A DNA stretch of 23,528 nt from a virus. A model generated the notes under the pieces. That model searched no databases, was not told where the DNA came from, and saw only the letters and a list, made by a program, of their open reading frames with translations. The stretch is from positions 1 through 23,528 of the IMG/VR virus record IMGVR_UViG_3300025093_000125; one strand, written 5' to 3'. The position numbers were made by a program, and so were the translations under genes. Numbering within the stretch: the stretch's first letter is position 1; each line of letters begins with the position of its first letter. Positions 12,065-20,514 of this stretch are shown here, piece after piece.

Positions 12065-12554
12065 GAAACCAAGAGCCAAGGCACCGGCCAAGCCGAAGAC
12101 CAAGAAGAAGCCAGGGCGCAAGCGCAAGGTTTTGACGGAAGAGGCTCAAGATAAGTTTCTAAAAGCCATCAGGCTGGGCTGCCCTATTAAGGATGCTTGC
12201 GGCTGCGCTGGCTTTTCGGAGACCTGGTTTCACGACGAGAAGAGACGAGCGAAAGAGAATCCGCAACTGGAAACCAGCAAGCGGTTCGCGGCATTTCTGG
12301 CGCGCATAAAAGAGGTTGAAGGCGAAGCAACGAACCGCTGGCTGGCCATGGTGGAAAAGGCTGCAATGTCTGGCACTTGGCAAGCGGCGGCGTGGAAGCT
12401 CGAGCGGCGCAGGGGAATGACGCTCAAGGTACAGCAGGAGATAAGCGGACCAGAGGGGGGACCGATAAAACATGAAATCACCGATGCCCGCGAAAGGCTC
12501 TTGGACAAGCTGGCTCGCCTCGCTGCCAGTGAAGAGCCGGACGACGTTTCTTAA
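12057..12554 (+). CDS. Terminase small subunit
   Basis: A 165-residue DNA-recognition subunit of the packaging motor, assigned from position and features. The N-terminus is very basic (AKKPRAKAPAKPKTKKKPGR); then comes a helix-turn-helix-like segment (LGCPIKDACGCAGFSETWFH) that would read the packaging site, an oligomerising helical middle and an acidic end (ASEEPDDVS). The large subunit starts within its 3' end, the usual order. ATG 12057 follows AGGGGG directly after the tRNA-like element; a start at 12021 would fall inside that element. Confidence 0.82.
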   Translation: MAKKPRAKAPAKPKTKKKPGRKRKVLTEEAQDKFLKAIRLGCPIKDACGCAGFSETWFHDEKRRAKENPQLETSKRFAAFLARIKEVEGEATNRWLAMVEKAAMSGTWQAAAWKLERRRGMTLKVQQEISGPEGGPIKHEITDARERLLDKLARLAASEEPDDVS

Positions 12555-13806
12555 CTCGCTGGACGCGGAAGAAATCGCAGCTCTCGAGAATGACTGGCTC
12601 TTCACGGCCAGGCCGGAACAGCTGCAGCCTGATGGGGACTGGCGTATCTGGCTGATTCAATCGGGGCGCGGATGGGGCAAGACCAGGACCGGCGCCGAGT
12701 GGGTTCATATGATGGCGATGACCAAACCCGGCATCCGGATTGCCCTGGTTGCACGAACCGCCGCCGATGCCCGGGACGTCATGGTTGAAGGCCAGTCTGG
12801 CATCCTGGCTTGCGGTGGCGCCGACCGCCCAGAATACGAACCAAGTAAGCGGCGTGTTACCTGGGCCAATGGAAGCATGGCCAGCACGTACAGCGCCGAT
12901 AAGCCCGACCAGCTACGTGGACCACAGCATCATATCGCGTGGGCCGATGAGCTGGCGGCGTGGCCTCGCTGGGATACGTGGGATCAGCTCCAGTTCGGGC
13001 TTCGACTTGGCGACGATCCGCGCTGTGTTGTAACGACGACACCGAGGCCACTGGCAAGGCTGCGCCGAATCGCCGAAGACTCGCGCACGTACCTGACCCG
13101 CGGCGCCACGATGGACAACCGGCAGAACCTGAGCCGGGATTTTATCCGCGCGATTCATGACCGATACAAGGGCAGCACCCTGGGGCGCCAAGAGCTAGAT
13201 GGTGAGCTACTCAGCCAACTACCCGGCGCGCTGTTTATGCGAGACGATATCGAGAAGCACCGGGTAAAAGAGGCGCCGACCCTGCGCCGGATAGTTGTGG
13301 CGGTTGACCCGGCGGTGACCAGCTCAGACGAAGCGGACGAATCGGGCATTGTTGTCGCAGGTCTAGGCGATAACGGTCACATGTTTATTCTCGATGATAT
13401 CTCGATGCGAGGCACGCCGGACGCTGTATGCCGCCGAGCTCTCGAGGCGTATCACTTTCACAAAGCCGATTGCGTTGTCTTCGAATCGAACCAGGGCGGC
13501 GAGACCTGGAAGAGCATAACGGCCCAGCTTGACAGAAACGCAGCGGTCAAACTGGTCCATGCATCTCGAGGGAAACACGCGCGCGCGGAGCCTATCGCCA
13601 GCCGGACGGAACAGGGGAAAATTCATTTCGTCGGAATCTGGCCAGAGCTCGAAGACCAGCTCACAAACTACGTCCCCGGCCTAAGCAAAAAATCACCGGA
13701 CAGATTGGACGCTTTTGTTTGGGCTTGTACTGAGCTGGATATGCTGCCCAGCTTCGACATCTCGATTAATCCTGATGACGGCTTTGTGGCGAGTGCGTGG
13801 CTATGA
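12472..13806 (+). CDS. Terminase large subunit (Terminase_6 type)
   Basis: A 444-residue packaging motor and nuclease. ATPase motifs are Walker A SGRGWGKT (64-71), Walker B HIAWADE (154-160) and coupling motif TTTPRP (188-193). The RNase H-like nuclease domain has Asp279 (VVAVDPA), Glu338 (CVVFESN) and a late Asp (DRLDAFVWA). The N-terminal WLASLPVKSRTTFLNSLDAEE and ARPEQLQPDGDWRIWL are typical of the family, which supports the start at 12472 despite an 83-base overlap with the small-subunit gene. It pumps DNA through the portal encoded two genes downstream. Confidence 0.95.
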   Translation: MKSPMPAKGSWTSWLASLPVKSRTTFLNSLDAEEIAALENDWLFTARPEQLQPDGDWRIWLIQSGRGWGKTRTGAEWVHMMAMTKPGIRIALVARTAADARDVMVEGQSGILACGGADRPEYEPSKRRVTWANGSMASTYSADKPDQLRGPQHHIAWADELAAWPRWDTWDQLQFGLRLGDDPRCVVTTTPRPLARLRRIAEDSRTYLTRGATMDNRQNLSRDFIRAIHDRYKGSTLGRQELDGELLSQLPGALFMRDDIEKHRVKEAPTLRRIVVAVDPAVTSSDEADESGIVVAGLGDNGHMFILDDISMRGTPDAVCRRALEAYHFHKADCVVFESNQGGETWKSITAQLDRNAAVKLVHASRGKHARAEPIASRTEQGKIHFVGIWPELEDQLTNYVPGLSKKSPDRLDAFVWACTELDMLPSFDISINPDDGFVASAWL

Positions 13807-14717
13807 GAGCAGAGGTACGCAAGGCAAGAGCGCGGCGACGGTTCGCACCCGTGGGAAGAACCCGGCGCGGACCTGGCGCACGCAAGGCTGAAGCGCGGAG
13901 CAAAGCCCTTGCGCCTAAAATCAAAGCCATCTTTGACCGGTACTATCGGGTCTTGGTCGATGAAGAAATCAAGCGCGTCAAGGGCGTGGTTCGAAAGAGC
14001 GCAGCAGACCGCGAAAGATTCATTGAGCAGATGGCGACGCTTTTGACGGTGAGCGGCATCCGCGAAGTGGAAGACGCAGGCCGAAGAGAAGACCCTGAAT
14101 TTACAGTTTCGCCGACGTTCTATCAGCAATATTTCAACGAGAAGAAGAACGAGGCAACGGCGATGCTCACGAACGTTGATGATGAGTTCAGAAGCAAGAT
14201 GCGCGAGTTTATGGCCCAGTGGCTAACGGAAGACCCTGGTATCACTCAAGCAGAGCTCGCGCGGCGTATTCGATTTTCTTTCTACGCCGACGGGGCTGAA
14301 GTGCTGGCGCCGAATCAGAAGCCAAGCCGGGGAATTCTCGAGCCTCTGGAGCGTGGGCCAAGAATCACCCGCGATGTTTTCGCGCGGGCTTCGCTGATTG
14401 CTCGGACTGAAATGGGCATGGCGCAAAACCGCGGAAACTTTGAAGCACTCAAAGCAACAGGTCGAAAATATAAAATGTGGATGCCTGAGCGAAGCGACGG
14501 CGGCAGGGGACACCAGGAGATGAAGGGCGAAATTGCCCCAATGGGCGAGCCTTTCAAGTTACCCGATGGAACAAAGATGATGTACCCCGGCGACCCCAAC
14601 GGGCCAATCAAGCACACTGCAAATTGCAGATGCGGAATCGCAACACCAACCCCAGCCCAAGTTCGAGCATATGAACGGCGGATGGGCATAACTCCGAGCA
14701 AGCTGACTGAGCTATAG
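13803..14717 (+). CDS. Mu gpF-like head morphogenesis protein
   Basis: A 304-residue minor head protein of the Phage_Mu_F type. The N-terminus is highly basic (MRAEVRKARARRR); the middle is helical and carries ARASLIARTEMGMAQNRGNF, the family signature, and the C-terminal part has MWMPERSDGGRGHQEMKGE and HTANCRCGIAT, where the Cys pair and His resemble the metal-binding end seen in this family. These proteins are carried inside the procapsid at the portal and may act with injected DNA. ATG 13803 overlaps the terminase TGA (ATGA). A GTG at 13797 is an alternative. Confidence 0.85.
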   Translation: MRAEVRKARARRRFAPVGRTRRGPGARKAEARSKALAPKIKAIFDRYYRVLVDEEIKRVKGVVRKSAADRERFIEQMATLLTVSGIREVEDAGRREDPEFTVSPTFYQQYFNEKKNEATAMLTNVDDEFRSKMREFMAQWLTEDPGITQAELARRIRFSFYADGAEVLAPNQKPSRGILEPLERGPRITRDVFARASLIARTEMGMAQNRGNFEALKATGRKYKMWMPERSDGGRGHQEMKGEIAPMGEPFKLPDGTKMMYPGDPNGPIKHTANCRCGIATPTPAQVRAYERRMGITPSKLTEL

Positions 14718-14737
14718 TCACAAAAGGAATAGACAAG

Positions 14738-16117
14738 ATGGCAGAAGAAAAGAATAAAGACGAGACGCTTGATATTATCGGCGCCAGTGGCCTCAAGCAG
14801 TGGGACGGCAAAATCTCCGAAGAGTTTTTGCCTGACCTACAAGGCGACAAAGCGGCGCGCGTGTTCAAAGAGATGAGCCTGAACGAGCCGGTGATAACCG
14901 GCATCCTTTACGCCATCCGGACGCTGGTTCGTCAGACCCGATGGGAGATTCGAGAGGCCGACGATACGCCAGAGGCAAAGGCGGCGGCGGAGTTTGTTTC
15001 TGAATGCCTGTTCGAAGATATGGAGCAAACCTGGTCAGACACGTTGAGCGAGATTCTGAGCTTTCTGACCTTCGGCTATTCAGTTAATGAAATCACCTAC
15101 AAGATTAGACGCGGACCAACCGAGGAAGATAAGCGGTTCAAGTCGAAGTTCTCGGACAATCGTATCGGTTGGCGAGGCTTTCCGATTCGAGCTCAAGAGT
15201 CAGTCTGGAAATGGGACATCGACAACGAAGACGGTTCAATCCTTGGTGTCTACCAGCAGCCACCGCCGAACTATAATATGCGCTATATCCCGCGGGATAA
15301 GTTTCTACTCTTCAGAGCGGATGCCCATAAGAACAACCCGGAAGGCCGCAGCATCCTGCGCGGGTGCTATATCTCATATTACTACAAGAAGAAGATCGCC
15401 ACCTACGAGGCCATAGGTATCAGCAGGGACCTAGCAGGTCTTCCGGTCCTCGAGGTCCCGCTGCAAATCTTAGCAAGCAGCGCAAGCGCAAGCGAAAAGG
15501 CTGTACTGGCAGCAATGAAAAACATGATTCAGCGAGTTGGGCGCGATGAATACGAGGGCCTGGTTATTCCGAGCGAGCAGTTGGCGGACGGTTCCCCGAG
15601 CGGCTACAAGCTCAAGCTATTAAGCGCAGGCGGACGGCGCCCCATTGACGTCAACGAAATCATCAAGCGGTACGAGTCGCGAATTGCAATGAGCATGCTT
15701 GGCGAGTTCATCTTATTGGGCTCCGAGTCGGTGGGCTCTTATGCACTGGCTGACACCAAAACTTCATTGTTTGCCCAGGCTCTTGGAACGTACCTGGACA
15801 GCATGAGCGCAGAGTTTAACAACCACGCAATCCCGAAACTGATGCGCTTGAATGGCTTCGCAGAAAAAGACTTCCCAAGGCTTTCCTATGATGACATCGA
15901 GACGCCAGAGCTCGCAGAGTTGACCGGGGCGCTTTCTGGGCTTGTTGGCTCCGGCATCCTGACGCCAGACGATAAGCTCGAAGACTTTGTACGTGAATAT
16001 GCAAACTTGCCAGCAGTGGATTCCATGACAGCGCGGCAAGAAGAGCCGGACGCCGTAGCAATGACCGAGGAATCCATTAAAGCTTTCGGGGAAGGTGAAG
16101 AAAATGAAGACGGTTAA
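14738..16117 (+). CDS. Portal protein (DUF935/Mu gp29-like)
   Basis: A 459-residue portal of the DUF935 family. Typical elements include ITGILYAIRTLVRQTRWEIR near the start, LSFLTFGYSVNEITYK, VWKWDIDNEDGSILGVYQQP, DKFLLFRADAHKNNPEGRSI and a late helix-rich region beginning YALADTKTSLFAQAL. The dodecameric ring forms the DNA gate and the docking point for terminase and neck proteins. The ribosome binding site AGGAA lies 9 bases before ATG 14738. It follows the MuF-like gene, the reverse of the more common portal-then-MuF order. Its end overlaps the protease start. Confidence 0.92.
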   Translation: MAEEKNKDETLDIIGASGLKQWDGKISEEFLPDLQGDKAARVFKEMSLNEPVITGILYAIRTLVRQTRWEIREADDTPEAKAAAEFVSECLFEDMEQTWSDTLSEILSFLTFGYSVNEITYKIRRGPTEEDKRFKSKFSDNRIGWRGFPIRAQESVWKWDIDNEDGSILGVYQQPPPNYNMRYIPRDKFLLFRADAHKNNPEGRSILRGCYISYYYKKKIATYEAIGISRDLAGLPVLEVPLQILASSASASEKAVLAAMKNMIQRVGRDEYEGLVIPSEQLADGSPSGYKLKLLSAGGRRPIDVNEIIKRYESRIAMSMLGEFILLGSESVGSYALADTKTSLFAQALGTYLDSMSAEFNNHAIPKLMRLNGFAEKDFPRLSYDDIETPELAELTGALSGLVGSGILTPDDKLEDFVREYANLPAVDSMTARQEEPDAVAMTEESIKAFGEGEENEDG

Positions 16118-17531
16118 CATTGCAGCGCCAGAGGGCTACCACTGGATGGAATATGAAGGCGGGCCGGTTCTTATGGTCGGCGATTACGTCCCCCACGAAG
16201 GCGCAGCCGAGTACGTGGCTTTTGAGGTCATTGATGAGCACGACCCCGAGAGGTTGACGCAGCCCGAACCAGTGGAGCAGGGCGCGGAGTGGGACAAAAT
16301 TTACAATGCAATTCTCGAGCGCACCGGGAACAAAGAGCTGGCAGCCGCAACGGCCACCGCTCGAACTGGTTCGCGATACGAGAAAAGCGAGGAACCCGAA
16401 AAGGTTTCAAAGAAAGAAAAGCGGCTTCTCTTCGTTGTAAGCCAGCCGAGCAACCTAGACCGCGTCCGCAAGTTTCACCTGTGCGGCGTTGAAGGCCGAG
16501 TATTCAAGGAACAGTATCTGGACCCGCTGGGGCTTGAGCGTTCAGCCGTGGACGTGATTGATTTGGGCGAGCTCGCAGAGCACCAGGACGCCGAACCGTT
16601 GGCCGTTGTGGCGCTTGGTAAGGCTGCCAGGCTCGCACTGGGCCAAGCCGCTGATTTCAGCTTGCCGCACCCGTGGAGCATTCGAAAGAGCGGCGACAAG
16701 CGCGGAGAGCTCGCGCGTAAATTCAAGCGCATCGGCCAGCTATTGGAAAAACAGCAAAGCTACCAGCCACCGCTGGGCGTCCAGGACGCGGCGGCGCGTG
16801 GGCTGATGCTTCGGGCCAAACATGGGCGAGGCGGTACAGAGGTGGGAGTCGCGCGGGCTCGTGATTTGAAAAACGGGCGCCGCGTTTCCATTGATACAAT
16901 CAAGCGCATGGTGAACTTCTTCACCCGCCACGCTAGAGACCTGGAAGCACCAGCCAACAAGAACCCCAGGGACAAGGATTACCCAGGGGCGGGCCTTGTT
17001 GCGCATCTGCTCTGGGGCGGCGACCCAGGGCGGCGATGGGCTGAAAAAATCCTTCGGCAGTACGAGCGGGAGCAAACGAAGAAAGCCGTGAACATTTACA
17101 AGGCAGACAAAGCCAAGCGCATCGTCTACGGCGTGGTCTTAGACCCCTATATCGTTGACGCTCACGATGATTATGTAAGCCCTAAAGAGATTGAAGAGAC
17201 GGCGCACAATTTTATGATTTCAAGCCGGACCATTGGACTTGACCACAACGGCGCCACCGAAGCGCAGGTAGTTGAGTCGTGGGTTGAAAAATATCCGAGT
17301 GATGAAGACTATAAAAAAGCGATAAATGGCGAAGAGCACAAGGCGCACAAAAAGCCCTTCGGCGATGACTTCGTGCATTCAGGCTCTTGGATTCTAGGCG
17401 TAAAATTAAGCCCTGAAAACTGGGCCAAGGTTCAAGCCGGGGAGCTAAATGCCTTCAGCATCGGCGGCTTCGGAACCCGGGAACCCATCGAAGCAAGCGA
17501 GATGCCCAGGGTTGAATTTATAAGTGGTTGA
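16104..17531 (+). CDS. XkdF-type prohead protease fused to UDG-like and other domains
   Basis: A 475-residue multidomain protein. After a short N-terminal region, residues about 105-215 resemble the uracil-DNA glycosylase superfamily fold (LLFVVSQPSN, GLERSAVDVIDLGEL, VVALGKAARLALG, LPHPWS). Residues about 220-320 form a helical phage module (GGTEVGVARARDLKNGRRVS, NFFTRH, LVAHLLWGGDPGRRWA). The C-terminal about 335-475 is the XkdF serine protease with GLDHNG and LNAFSIGG as likely His and Ser sites. The protease matures the capsid; the UDG-like domain lacks an obvious catalytic Asp/His set and may only bind DNA. ATG 16104 follows GGGGAAGG; a GTG at 16095 is possible. Domain limits are approximate. 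Confidence 0.82.
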   Translation: MKTVNIAAPEGYHWMEYEGGPVLMVGDYVPHEGAAEYVAFEVIDEHDPERLTQPEPVEQGAEWDKIYNAILERTGNKELAAATATARTGSRYEKSEEPEKVSKKEKRLLFVVSQPSNLDRVRKFHLCGVEGRVFKEQYLDPLGLERSAVDVIDLGELAEHQDAEPLAVVALGKAARLALGQAADFSLPHPWSIRKSGDKRGELARKFKRIGQLLEKQQSYQPPLGVQDAAARGLMLRAKHGRGGTEVGVARARDLKNGRRVSIDTIKRMVNFFTRHARDLEAPANKNPRDKDYPGAGLVAHLLWGGDPGRRWAEKILRQYEREQTKKAVNIYKADKAKRIVYGVVLDPYIVDAHDDYVSPKEIEETAHNFMISSRTIGLDHNGATEAQVVESWVEKYPSDEDYKKAINGEEHKAHKKPFGDDFVHSGSWILGVKLSPENWAKVQAGELNAFSIGGFGTREPIEASEMPRVEFISG

Positions 17532-17556
17532 CCGAATCTTGAGAATGGGCAATAAT
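17528..17556 (+). promoter_or_regulatory. Internal promoter before scaffold/capsid genes
   Basis: TTGACC (17528-17533) and AATAAT (17551-17556) are 17 bases apart, each one base off consensus. The predicted start near 17563 coincides with an AGGTC/GACCT hairpin (17563-17580) that would cap the 5' end of the message. The 100-base gap is the longest in the head operon, and the promoter would boost the most abundant virion proteins. Confidence 0.55.
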
Positions 17557-17631
17557 TCGGACAGGTCGAGAATCTGACCTACCCAGCCCGAGTCAGGGCG
17601 AAAACAATCAAAAAACAAAGCGAGGCAAGCC

Positions 17632-18534
17632 ATGGGCAAGCGTCGAATTACTGCGCTTAAAGACGTTAAGACTCTTGAGGTCTCACTCGTTGAAGCGGGC
17701 GCAAACATGAAAAAACGATTTCCAATCATGAAATCACGGAGCGACCAAATGGATGAAATCCTGGTAGAGGTGCTTAAAGCTGAGGGGCAGAGCGAAGCCG
17801 TTGAGAAGCTTACAAGCATTCTAAAAGAAGAGATGCCAGAAGACGCGAAAAACGCGGTGATGGCAGCAATGAAACTTCTCGAAGCTTATTCCGATATGAT
17901 GCCAGTAGGCGAAGCCCTTGCGGCTCTGCGTTCGGCATCTGGCGAAGAAGAAGAAGCGGACAAAGCCGAAATGGAAGAGGCCGCGGAGAAGATGGAAGAG
18001 GAAGCCGAAAAGGCAGACGAATCAGAAGAGGAAAAACTGATGAAGTCTCTTGGAGATCTTCCAGCGTCAGCCCAGAACGCCATGCAGGCAATCTGGAAGC
18101 GCAGCGAAGAGCTGGCCAAAAAACTCGAAGACCGCGAGAAAGAGCTGGGCGAAGAAATCGCCAAGCGAGCGCGCCGCGAGTATCTGGCCAAGGCTGAAAC
18201 AACGCTCTGCAACATCCCAGGCCATAGCCTCGAGGAAGTTGTCGATTTGATGATTGATATTAAAGCACGCGACACCGAGCTCGGTGGACGTGTTGAAAAA
18301 GCTTTGGAAGCTGCGAGCGCAGCACTTCAGGGCGGGCCGCTTCTCGTTGAAGCAGGCCGCAACGTGCCGGAAATGAACGCGGGCGACCCGTGGGCAAAAA
18401 TCCAGCAAATTGCGAAATCAGAAGTTGAGACCAGTGGTGGCAAGCTGACAATGCCTGCAGCCATTGCTAAAGCAATCCAAACCAACCCAGCGTTGTATCA
18501 AGAATATAATGAGCAGCGCACCGGAGGAAAGTAA
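17632..18534 (+). CDS. Acidic scaffold-like head assembly protein
   Basis: A 300-residue protein with a basic start (MGKRRITALKDVKTLEVSLV) and a VEAGAN motif also seen near protease-linked scaffolds. A very acidic, coiled-coil middle follows (EEEEADKAEMEEAAEKMEEE), then an ordered C-terminal part (TLCNIPGHSLEEVVDLMIDI). Position between the protease and capsid genes, together with the composition, indicates an internal scaffold or assembly protein removed by the protease. GAGG lies before the ATG. The exact family is not recognised. Confidence 0.72.
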   Translation: MGKRRITALKDVKTLEVSLVEAGANMKKRFPIMKSRSDQMDEILVEVLKAEGQSEAVEKLTSILKEEMPEDAKNAVMAAMKLLEAYSDMMPVGEALAALRSASGEEEEADKAEMEEAAEKMEEEAEKADESEEEKLMKSLGDLPASAQNAMQAIWKRSEELAKKLEDREKELGEEIAKRARREYLAKAETTLCNIPGHSLEEVVDLMIDIKARDTELGGRVEKALEAASAALQGGPLLVEAGRNVPEMNAGDPWAKIQQIAKSEVETSGGKLTMPAAIAKAIQTNPALYQEYNEQRTGGK

Positions 18535-18535
18535 C

Positions 18536-18919
18536 ATGGCATATGCAGGCCAACAGATTTGCGCAACGTTCGAGGCCGGAGCAGACCTCAGCGCCAAGCA
18601 ATATTACTTTGTTAAGTTAAGCGCGGCGAACACGGTCAACGTGTGCTCCGCTATCACAGACATTCCAATCGGCATTCTTCAGAACAAGCCCGGAAGCGGC
18701 GAAGCTGCGACCGTTTGTCTGTTTGGAATTTCTAAAGTTTCAGCGGATGGAACTTTGGCAGCTGGAAACCTTATCGGGACCTCAGCAGATAGCCAAGCGG
18801 ACGCAATCACCGCGGGAACTGATACCACCGTTTACACCATGGGCCACGCTCTTGAAGCTGCATCAGCAGGCGACACCGTGAGCATGTTCCTTAACCCAAC
18901 CGGCTCACGCGCCGCATAA
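18536..18919 (+). CDS. Capsid decoration protein (DUF2190-like)
   Basis: A 127-residue beta-rich protein just before the major capsid gene. The pattern AGADLSAKQYYFVKLSAANT, IPIGILQNKPGSGEAATVCL and AGNLIGTSADSQ fits DUF2190-type decoration (cement) proteins that trimerise on the outside of the head. An AGGA ribosome binding site 7-11 bases before ATG 18536 sets the start; an upstream extension would overlap the scaffold gene in another frame. Confidence 0.82.
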   Translation: MAYAGQQICATFEAGADLSAKQYYFVKLSAANTVNVCSAITDIPIGILQNKPGSGEAATVCLFGISKVSADGTLAAGNLIGTSADSQADAITAGTDTTVYTMGHALEAASAGDTVSMFLNPTGSRAA

Positions 18920-18933
18920 GGGAGTTTTAAGTC

Positions 18934-19899
18934 ATGCCTTTAGTTACGTCTGATGTACATGTAGACCAGGCGTTGAGCAATGTTTCCATTGCTTACGCCC
19001 AAGAACAAAATCGATTTATTGCCAGCCAGGTATTCCCCTCGGTCAACGTAAGTCACCTTTCCAATAAATATCATATCTTTTCCAAGGATGCGTACCTACG
19101 AAGTGAAGCAGGTTTGCGAGCTCCAGGCTCACGGTCTCGGACTGCAAACTTCCAGCTTTCAACTGGTACTTACTCTTGTGAAGAGTACGGCGTTGCAATG
19201 AACGTCGATGACTTGGTAGCGGCTAACGCTGACGCCGGTCTTGATATTCTTACAAGCACAACCAAGTACGTTACTGAGCAGCTTCTTCTGAAGCGTGATC
19301 AAGTTTTTGCAGCGGCGGCATTCACCACCGGTGTTTGGACTGGCTCCACCAGCGGCAGCGACATTACCCCGTCCACTCTCTGGAGTGCTTCGGGTGCTAC
19401 CCCAATCAAAGACATCCAAACGCAGCAAGATGCGGTTGAGTCCAAGACTGGGCGCAAGCCTAACGTTCTCGTCCTAGGATCTGACGTATACACGACACTT
19501 CGTGATTCAGACGACATCTTGGACCGCGTTAAGTATTCCGAGCGCGGAATCCTGACGACTGACTTGATGGCGTCAATCTTCGGCGTTGACAAGGTTATCG
19601 TTGCGGCTCCAATCGTGAACAGCGGACCAGAAAGCGGAACAGCTTCCTACGGTCGAGTGTTTGACGCGGACGACGCTCTTCTCTGCTACGTTCCAGATGC
19701 TCCGGGTCTTATGACCCCATCGGCTGGTTACATGTTCAGCTTCACCGGCGTAAGCGGCGCTTACCAGTTCGAAGGACTGCGCACTCGACGTTACCGCGAA
19801 GAAGCAATGCACTCCGAGCGCATCGAAGCTTTGAGCGCGTTTGACTTCAAGGTTACCGGAGCTGACTTGGGCGTATTCTTCAACGAGTGCGTAGCTTAA
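18934..19899 (+). CDS. Major capsid protein
   Basis: A 321-residue protein in the usual place after the decoration gene. It opens MPLVTSDVHVDQALSNVSIA and contains AQEQNRFIASQVFPSVNVSH, QTQQDAVESKTGRKPNVLVL and GLRTRRYREEAMHSERIEAL, typical of HK97-fold capsid proteins in phages with DUF935 portals. Codon use is more T-ending and regular than in the neighbours, as expected for a highly expressed gene. A GGGAG site 9 bases before the ATG supports strong translation. No large delta domain is seen, in line with a separate scaffold. Confidence 0.9.
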   Translation: MPLVTSDVHVDQALSNVSIAYAQEQNRFIASQVFPSVNVSHLSNKYHIFSKDAYLRSEAGLRAPGSRSRTANFQLSTGTYSCEEYGVAMNVDDLVAANADAGLDILTSTTKYVTEQLLLKRDQVFAAAAFTTGVWTGSTSGSDITPSTLWSASGATPIKDIQTQQDAVESKTGRKPNVLVLGSDVYTTLRDSDDILDRVKYSERGILTTDLMASIFGVDKVIVAAPIVNSGPESGTASYGRVFDADDALLCYVPDAPGLMTPSAGYMFSFTGVSGAYQFEGLRTRRYREEAMHSERIEALSAFDFKVTGADLGVFFNECVA

Positions 19900-19900
19900 A

Positions 19901-20110
19901 ATGATTTTTCCAACGCGGGACATTAGGACAAACGACGGGACCATCAAAGCATGGACCCCCGTTCCTGATGCCCGCGATTGGCCGGGCTTTCGGCGAATGA
20001 TGACGGCGGGAACTCTCGTTGAGGTTCCCGACCGTCTTCTTGCCGACCAAGTGAAACCAAAACAAGAGAAGCGCGGACGGGGGCGACCCCGGAAGAGGGT
20101 TGAACCATGA
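19901..20110 (+). CDS. Small head-operon protein with C-terminal AT-hook-like motif
   Basis: A 69-residue protein. The N-terminal part (MIFPTRDIRTNDGTIKAWTP, then DWPGFRRMMTAGTLVEVPDR) is a compact unknown fold; the last 20 residues are basic and contain KRGRGRPRKR, an AT-hook core (RGRP) that binds the DNA minor groove in other proteins. It follows the capsid gene by one base with no clear ribosome binding site, so it is probably translated by coupling, and it overlaps the next gene as ATGA. It could be a neck or head-completion protein, with the tail contacting packaged DNA. Confidence 0.7.
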   Translation: MIFPTRDIRTNDGTIKAWTPVPDARDWPGFRRMMTAGTLVEVPDRLLADQVKPKQEKRGRGRPRKRVEP

Positions 20111-20511
20111 GCTGGTCATACAGTGACGCACTGGCCACGGATCGCGACAAGTTGCGGTTTAAAATAGGCGACACAGACACCAACGAACAGCTCTTGAGCA
20201 ACGAGCTCTTGGACGCTCTTCTTGCAACACGGGCAACCCCAACACTTGCCGCGATTGATGCCGTCAACGGTATCCTTGCGCAATTTGCCCGCGACATAGA
20301 CCGCAGCGCCCTGGGTATGGGCGGCGCGCGTTCTCAAAAGACACAGTTCTATCGTGACCTACTCAAAGAGCTTCGGGCCGAAGCAGCCAGGGGCGACACT
20401 GGAATCTTTTTCGGTGGCGGCTCTATCTCTCAGAAAGAATCTAACCGCGATGATTCTGACGCACCGCTGACGCCGTTTAGAATTGACCAGTTCAAGAATA
20501 ATGGAAGCTGA
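20107..20511 (+). CDS. Head-tail connector (neck adaptor-like) protein
   Basis: A 134-residue mostly helical protein. The start MSWSYSDALATDRDKLRFKI followed by GDTDTNEQLLSNELLDALL is typical of neck adaptor proteins that join the portal ring to the tail completion ring. Helices continue (AAIDAVNGILAQFARDIDRS) and the end is a flexible Gly/Ser-rich strand. Its place between the capsid gene and the gp10-like gene supports the assignment. It overlaps the preceding gene as ATGA. Confidence 0.75.
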   Translation: MSWSYSDALATDRDKLRFKIGDTDTNEQLLSNELLDALLATRATPTLAAIDAVNGILAQFARDIDRSALGMGGARSQKTQFYRDLLKELRAEAARGDTGIFFGGGSISQKESNRDDSDAPLTPFRIDQFKNNGS

Positions 20512-20514
20512 GTC

